Below are positions 6,273-8,878 of a stretch of DNA of 8,878 nucleotides, one piece after another. How positions within the stretch are numbered: position 1 is the stretch's first letter; each line of letters begins with the position of its first letter. This stretch comes from JAUVZL01 sp965603515. Its GTDB lineage: Bacteria; Hydrothermota; Tepidihabitantia; SM23-42. The notes beneath the pieces were generated by a model, which worked only from the letters and a program-made list of their open reading frames with translations, did not search any database and was not told the origin of the DNA. Position numbers and translations under genes: made by a program. The stretch is taken from contig CBFDDH010000060.1 in NCBI GenBank assembly GCA_965603515.1, positions 1 to 8,878 on the forward strand. Reading direction: 5' to 3'.

Positions 6273-6344
6273 AATCCCAAGGGGATTGGAAGAGAGCACT
6301 ACGTGCTGGAAAGGAGCTGACGCTGGAAGGGATCTGCGCTGGAA
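6273..6344 (-). repeat. Four TTCCA-headed units with mini-hairpins
   Basis: On the minus strand TTCCA recurs four times (complements at 6287, 6307, 6324 and 6340), spaced 20, 17 and 16 bases. Two of the units hold perfect small hairpins with 3-nt loops: AATCCC-aag-GGGATT (6273-6287) and AGCAC-tac-GTGCT (6295-6307). Confidence 0.6.
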
Positions 6345-6385
6345 TAGTTCTAAGTCCCTTCATTTTGAATCATTCCATTCGAAGA

Positions 6386-6475
6386 ATCCATTCCTATCTT
6401 CTCAACCTCATATCTTCCTAACTTCATTCTTTTCTTAACTTCCTCATCTTCATAACTTCCTATCCTCACACCTTC
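6386..6475 (-). repeat. Eleven-unit degenerate octamer array
   Basis: Read on the minus strand, the 90 bases split into nine 8-nt and two 9-nt units with consensus GAAGWTAK (W is A or T, K is G or T). Units vary at one to three positions. The array is fully purine-biased on the coding strand and has no reading-frame constraint. Confidence 0.7.
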
Positions 6476-6545
6476 ATTCATTGATCCTCTTCCATGCTTA
6501 GCATCATTTCTCTTTCGCTCTACTCCCCACTCTCTACGCTCTTTT

Positions 6546-6644
6546 CCGCTCGCAGAGCCATAACCGTTCACGCTAGTGAACCATAACCGTTGCGAACCTG
6601 TCTCGAGCTTTGTCGAGAGAGCAACCAGTCCCGCACGCAGTGCC
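6546..6644. repeat. Cluster of short palindromes with matching layout
   Basis: This segment holds GCTC-gca-GAGC (6548-6558), GTTCAC-gcta-GTGAAC (6566-6581), TCTCGA-gctttg-TCGAGA (6601-6618) inside an outer GTTGC/GCAAC stem (6589-6593 with 6621-6625), and GCAC-gca-GTGC (6633-6643). The first and last share loop and flanks (CC on the left, C on the right) but differ by an A-T to T-A swap in the stem. Confidence 0.6.
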
Positions 6645-6652
6645 ATTTCCCT
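6629..6652. repeat. 24-nt direct repeat, copy 1
   Basis: This is identical to 6791-6814, 162 bases away in the same orientation. It contains the GCAC-gca-GTGC mini-hairpin and runs into the heptamer array at its right end. Confidence 0.85.
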
Positions 6653-6682
6653 ACTCCTTACGCCTTACACTTTACGCCCTAC
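6648..6682 (-). repeat. Five-unit heptamer array
   Basis: On the minus strand the 35 bases split into five exact 7-nt units of consensus GTAAGGC. It differs from the octamer arrays in period but not in style, being purine-rich and degenerate on the coding strand. Confidence 0.65.
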
Positions 6683-6744
6683 TACCTTTTTACTCTTCGA
6701 GCGAGCAGCGCGAGTCGAGAAGCTCTTCGTTCTACGCAATGGGA

Positions 6745-6778
6745 GAATCTCCGTTTCACCGTTTCTCCCATGCTCCGT
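6745..6778 (-). repeat. Four octamers containing dispersed 31-nt repeat, copy 2
   Basis: On the minus strand, 6745-6776 is four in-phase octamers of type GGAGAAAC. Positions 6748-6778 match 2114-2144 at 27 of 31 bases, linking this spacer with the one between the lyase and the leuC-like gene. Confidence 0.65.
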
Positions 6779-6790
6779 GTATTTCTGTCT

Positions 6791-6814
6791 TCCCGCACGC
6801 AGTGCCATTTCCCT
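6791..6814. repeat. 24-nt direct repeat, copy 2
   Basis: Identical to 6629-6652. It carries the same GCAC-gca-GTGC hairpin and lies 28 bases downstream (minus strand) of the leuD-like stop codon. Confidence 0.85.
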
Positions 6815-6842
6815 CTACTCTCTTCTCTCTTATTTAACCATC

Positions 6843-7334
6843 TTAGTCTTTCTTCTTCAGATAATCAAGTAAACCACCAGCTCTCATGATCTCCATTTCA
6901 AGTGATGTAATAGGGATACCTTGAAAAACCTTATTCTGTGATAGGTTGCTAAGCTTACCAGTTTCAATATTAACCTCAAGCCTGTCACCCTGTTTGATTT
7001 CCTCGATTCCATCAAATACTATTATTGGCAAACCGGTATTAACTGCATTTCTGTGGAATATCCTGGCAAAAGACCTGGCGATCACAAGAGATACGCCAAT
7101 ACCACGTATTGCTACAGTAGCATGCTCACGTGAAGACCCGCAACCGAAATTCTTGCCGGCTACAATAATATCTCCCTGCTTCACATTGCTGCTGAATTCT
7201 TCGCCGCCAGGAGCACCCTCCATAGCATGGCACGCCATTTCCTGCTTGTCAGTAATCGGCAGGTACTTACCCGGATATATCTGGTCAGTGTCGATATCAG
7301 CTCCAAAGCACCAGACCCTTCCTTCTATTATCAC
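6843..7334 (-). CDS. leuD: Aconitase-family small subunit (LeuD/HacB-like), first pair
   Basis: This is the 163-residue small subunit partner of the divergent large subunit just upstream. It has the family marks DTDQIYPGKYL (15-25), GKNFGCGSSREHA with the Ser-Ser-Arg motif, and ARIFHRNAVNTGLPII. I take the GTG at 7332-7334 as the start. Its product (MIIEGRVW) lines up with the start of the other small subunit (MLIKGKVY), it lies one base past the upstream stop, and GAGG stands seven bases before it. A GTG at 7344-7346 would add four residues. The specificity loop after KYL reads Pro26-Ile27, unlike homoaconitase (Arg-Thr) or methanogen isopropylmalate isomerase (Val-Tyr). The dehydrogenase upstream of the pair suggests isocitrate or isopropylmalate as the product handed on. 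Confidence 0.88.
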   Translation of the reverse strand: MIIEGRVWCFGADIDTDQIYPGKYLPITDKQEMACHAMEGAPGGEEFSSNVKQGDIIVAGKNFGCGSSREHATVAIRGIGVSLVIARSFARIFHRNAVNTGLPIIVFDGIEEIKQGDRLEVNIETGKLSNLSQNKVFQGIPITSLEMEIMRAGGLLDYLKKKD

Positions 7335-7335
7335 C

Positions 7336-8580
7336 TTACACCTCACGCGGATCAGTAATGACTCCAGTCAAAGCAGTCGCTGCAGCAGTCGGTGGCGAAG
7401 CAAGAAAGACTTTAGCACCTTTACCGAGTTTACCCACAAAATTGCGATTTGACGTGGAAACCATTACCTCGTCAGGTGCCAGGATACCAGGATGCCCGGT
7501 CGTGCATAGTGCACAACCCGGGTTGGTAATCACTGCACCGGCCTTCATAAAAATGTCGTATAGACCCTGTTCCAATGATTCTCTTGCCACCTCCATAGTT
7601 GCTGGAACAATAATAAGACGCATACCAGGTTTGACTTTATTCCCTTTCAATATTTCCGCAGCGCTCTTCAAATCCTCAAATCTACCGTTAGTACAAGAGC
7701 CTATGAACACCTGGTCAACTTCAATCTTGGAAACCTCCCCAATATCCTTCACATTGTCTGGTGAGTGCGGACAAGCGATCTGAGGTTCTAAATCATTGAT
7801 TTTGAATTCATGTATTTTCTCGTATGAAGCATTTGCGTCAGGCTGAATTGTTTCGAGCTTCTCCCCACTTCTCGCTCGGATGTATTCTATGATCTCATCA
7901 TTTGGTTGTATAAAACCAATATCACCGGACATCTCTGTTACCATACTTGCCATTGTAATACGCCCAGCAATATCCATGCTGTCGATCGTTTCACCCGAGA
8001 ATTCGACTGCTCGGTTAAGCGCACCGTCTGTTTTCAAATTCTTAAGCACGTAAAGTATTATATCTTTTACAGTAACAAATTTCTTCAACCCACCAGTGAC
8101 TTTAATATTGATCGTTGGCGGCACATGAAAATATAATTCACCCTTATACATAGCACCTGCAATGTCGGTTGTACCCATACCGAAGCCTGCAGCACCGACT
8201 GCACCAAGCAGGTTCATGTGGCTATCAGTACCAACAATAATATCCCATGGTTTTACCAAACCGCTTTCAAGAAGAACATGCTGGCCAATACCAGTATCGA
8301 CGTCGAATAGTTTTACACCTTGTTGAGCAGCGAAATCCCTCAAAAATTTCTGATTTACCGCAACTTTCTCGTTGCGAGCAGGAATATGAAGGTCAAAAGT
8401 GATCGCCACTTTTTCCTTATTAAATACCGGTCGCTCGCCAAACTTGCTCTGATATTCCTGGATGACATTTGGTCCGCCAAAATCACGCATCGCCACAAGA
8501 TCCAATTTCGCCCAGACACATTCACCAGGCTTAACATCCTTACCTGCCGCGCGTGCAAAAATCTTCTCAATTATTGTCAT
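7336..8580 (-). CDS. leuC: Divergent aconitase-family large subunit (LeuC-like), first pair
   Basis: The 414-residue iron-sulfur subunit keeps the cluster ligands Cys296 (IGSCTNGRFEDL), Cys356 and Cys359 (NPGCALCTTGHPG) and TDSH (118-121), but departs from LeuC elsewhere. Where the family has the Asp-His pair (FDH), it reads Phe62-Asp63-Leu64-His65. GICHQ becomes GIGQH (97-101), so the histidine matching aconitase His167 is glutamine with a histidine next door. The second substrate arginine in NRNFxGR is Lys384. TDSHT is TDSHMN. These shifts occur together, which suggests a distinct subfamily and not decay. I chose the ATG at 8578-8580 since MTIIEKIFARAAGK is the usual family start; an ATG 33 bases upstream adds residues unlike the family. 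Aconitase, isopropylmalate isomerase or a related dehydratase are all possible. Confidence 0.87.
   Translation of the reverse strand: MTIIEKIFARAAGKDVKPGECVWAKLDLVAMRDFGGPNVIQEYQSKFGERPVFNKEKVAITFDLHIPARNEKVAVNQKFLRDFAAQQGVKLFDVDTGIGQHVLLESGLVKPWDIIVGTDSHMNLLGAVGAAGFGMGTTDIAGAMYKGELYFHVPPTINIKVTGGLKKFVTVKDIILYVLKNLKTDGALNRAVEFSGETIDSMDIAGRITMASMVTEMSGDIGFIQPNDEIIEYIRARSGEKLETIQPDANASYEKIHEFKINDLEPQIACPHSPDNVKDIGEVSKIEVDQVFIGSCTNGRFEDLKSAAEILKGNKVKPGMRLIIVPATMEVARESLEQGLYDIFMKAGAVITNPGCALCTTGHPGILAPDEVMVSTSNRNFVGKLGKGAKVFLASPPTAAATALTGVITDPREV
7341..7344 (-). promoter_or_regulatory. Shine-Dalgarno site deciding the leuD-like GTG start
   Basis: The minus strand reads GAGG, seven bases before the GTG at 7334, inside the last codons of the upstream gene. 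The position favours the inner GTG over the one at 7346, which would overlap this site. Confidence 0.5.
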
Positions 8581-8603
8581 AGCTTCGCCAAGCTTACAAA
8601 ATC

Positions 8604-8738
8604 CAAGAACCAAGAGCCAAAAAGAAACTGCATATTAATCCTTGACCTTATTGTAAATAGATCCAATGATTTTTCTAAGTTCGTATGACTCTTGGATCAA
8701 TACTTCAACTTTCTTCTGATTACCAATCTTGGTTCTTG
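8604..8738. repeat. Perfect 12-bp inverted repeat around a gene remnant
   Basis: CAAGAACCAAGA at 8604-8615 is the exact reverse complement of 8727-8738. The 111 bases between hold the tail of a decayed four-helix-bundle gene. The arms could be the ends of a small mobile unit, or a stem between the dehydrogenase and leuC-like genes. Confidence 0.6.
8635..8727 (-). pseudogene. C-terminal remnant of a four-helix-bundle (S23/IVS-type) gene
   Basis: The minus strand encodes about 30 residues ending in TAA, IGNQKKVEVLIQ followed by ESYELRKIIGSIYNKVKD. The ES.EL.KI..SI pattern is like the last helix of four-helix-bundle proteins (ExxELxKIxxSI). No start codon or N-terminal half remains; the upstream dehydrogenase stop is only 17 bases away. 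With the intact copy at 3989-4414, this would be a second insertion in the same cluster, now degraded. The call rests on one helix and could be wrong. Confidence 0.4.
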
Positions 8739-8743
8739 AGAAA

Positions 8744-8878
8744 TTACAATTTCTCCGCAATAGCTTCTGCCATCTCTAAACTCGTCGCTTCACCACCCAT
8801 GTCATATGTTCTGGCTTTTCCTTGTTTAACGACCTGGGCAACCGCTTCCTCAAATCGCTCTGCATAAACCTTCTCGCC
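8744..8878 (-). CDS. Isocitrate/isopropylmalate dehydrogenase, C-terminal end (partial)
   Basis: Only the last 44 residues lie in the window; the gene continues beyond position 8878. The tail ARTYDMGGEATSLEMAEAI matches the conserved end of the NAD(P)-dependent beta-decarboxylating dehydrogenases (TxDxGG, then a Thr/Ser-containing helix). These oxidise isocitrate, isopropylmalate or homoisocitrate, and the part that decides substrate is not visible. Being directly upstream of an aconitase-type pair, it probably uses the product of that enzyme. The next gene begins 163 bases downstream, across the inverted repeat. Confidence 0.8.
   Translation of the reverse strand, partial: GEKVYAERFEEAVAQVVKQGKARTYDMGGEATSLEMAEAIAEKL

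Larger units (their letters stand above)
6230..6842. other. 613-bp non-coding repeat-rich spacer
   Basis: I find no credible gene in this stretch. Frames open in several directions (for instance 6350-6646 minus and 6576-6889 plus), but they translate into repeat-derived, low-complexity sequence without family features. The content is a patchwork of purine-rich tandem units on the minus strand, tiny hairpins, a 24-nt duplicated segment and a 31-nt element shared with the spacer at 2114-2144. No promoter, riboswitch or intrinsic terminator stands out. Confidence 0.7.

Noticed and set aside
6386..6475. CRISPR or other spaced repeat array
   Set aside because: Units are contiguous 8-9-mers without unique spacers, and no cas genes are present.
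6350..6646. A 98-residue minus-strand open frame starting MALRAGLVALSTK
   Set aside because: It is translated from the hairpin cluster and the GAAGWTAK array; composition is repeat-like and no ribosome site or family pattern is present.
6697..6724. GC-rich inverted repeat CTTCGAGCGAG with CTCGAGAAG-like arm
   Set aside because: The arms align poorly, with only a 4-bp TCGA stem exact; not strong enough to list with the other hairpins.
7336..8613. Upstream ATG at 8613 for the divergent leuC-like gene
   Set aside because: The extra 11 residues do not match the family start, while MTIIEKIFARAAGK at 8580 does.

Overview
The window is a stretch of bacterial DNA with every gene on the minus strand. 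It reads right to left as one probable gene cluster for tricarboxylic-acid chemistry. Gene style is bacterial: some Shine-Dalgarno sites, tight leuCD pairs, and four-helix-bundle (S23/IVS-type) genes among the metabolic genes. The spacers are full of unusual degenerate short-period repeats. I suspect an uncultured candidate-phylum bacterium, perhaps of the WOR-3/TA06 kind. That placement is an impression, since there is no rRNA or marker gene here.

Gene order along the minus strand: the 3' end of an isocitrate/isopropylmalate dehydrogenase (8744-8878); a remnant of a four-helix-bundle gene between 12-bp inverted repeats (8604-8738); a divergent aconitase-family large subunit and its small subunit (7336-8580, 6843-7334); a 613-bp repeat-rich non-coding block (6230-6842); an HD-domain protein (5720-6229); a SucC-like ATP-grasp ligase subunit (4459-5646); an intact four-helix-bundle gene (3989-4414); a SucD-like subunit (3022-3903); a short citrate-synthase-fold citryl-CoA lyase (2152-2916); a second aconitase-family pair of conventional type (749-1996, 249-755); and the start of an RCK/TrkA-like gene whose sequence turns abruptly into aspartokinase-like sequence at the window edge (1-239).

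How the genes could work together: SucC-like, SucD-like and the lyase lie in the same order as the domains of ATP-citrate lyase. Split proteins of these three kinds carry out two-step citrate cleavage in Hydrogenobacter (citryl-CoA synthetase plus citryl-CoA lyase). With a LeuCD-type hydratase acting as aconitase and an isocitrate dehydrogenase, the cluster could run a segment of a reductive or reversible TCA cycle: 2-oxoglutarate to isocitrate to citrate to citryl-CoA to acetyl-CoA plus oxaloacetate. This is inference. The ligase may simply be succinyl-CoA synthetase, and one LeuCD pair may serve leucine or citramalate metabolism. Both small subunits lack the known homoaconitase or isopropylmalate-isomerase signature in the specificity loop. 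The upstream large subunit also lacks the usual Asp-His and ICHQ active-site residues.

The least explained part is the spacer DNA. Several spacers are built of 8-nt (once 7-nt) degenerate tandem units. At two junctions the array begins inside the last codons of the upstream gene and ends at the ATG of the downstream gene. The long spacer also holds a family of tiny hairpins with 3-nt loops, one pair of which shows a compensating base change. I saw no tRNA, rRNA, CRISPR array, transposase or convincing intrinsic terminator.
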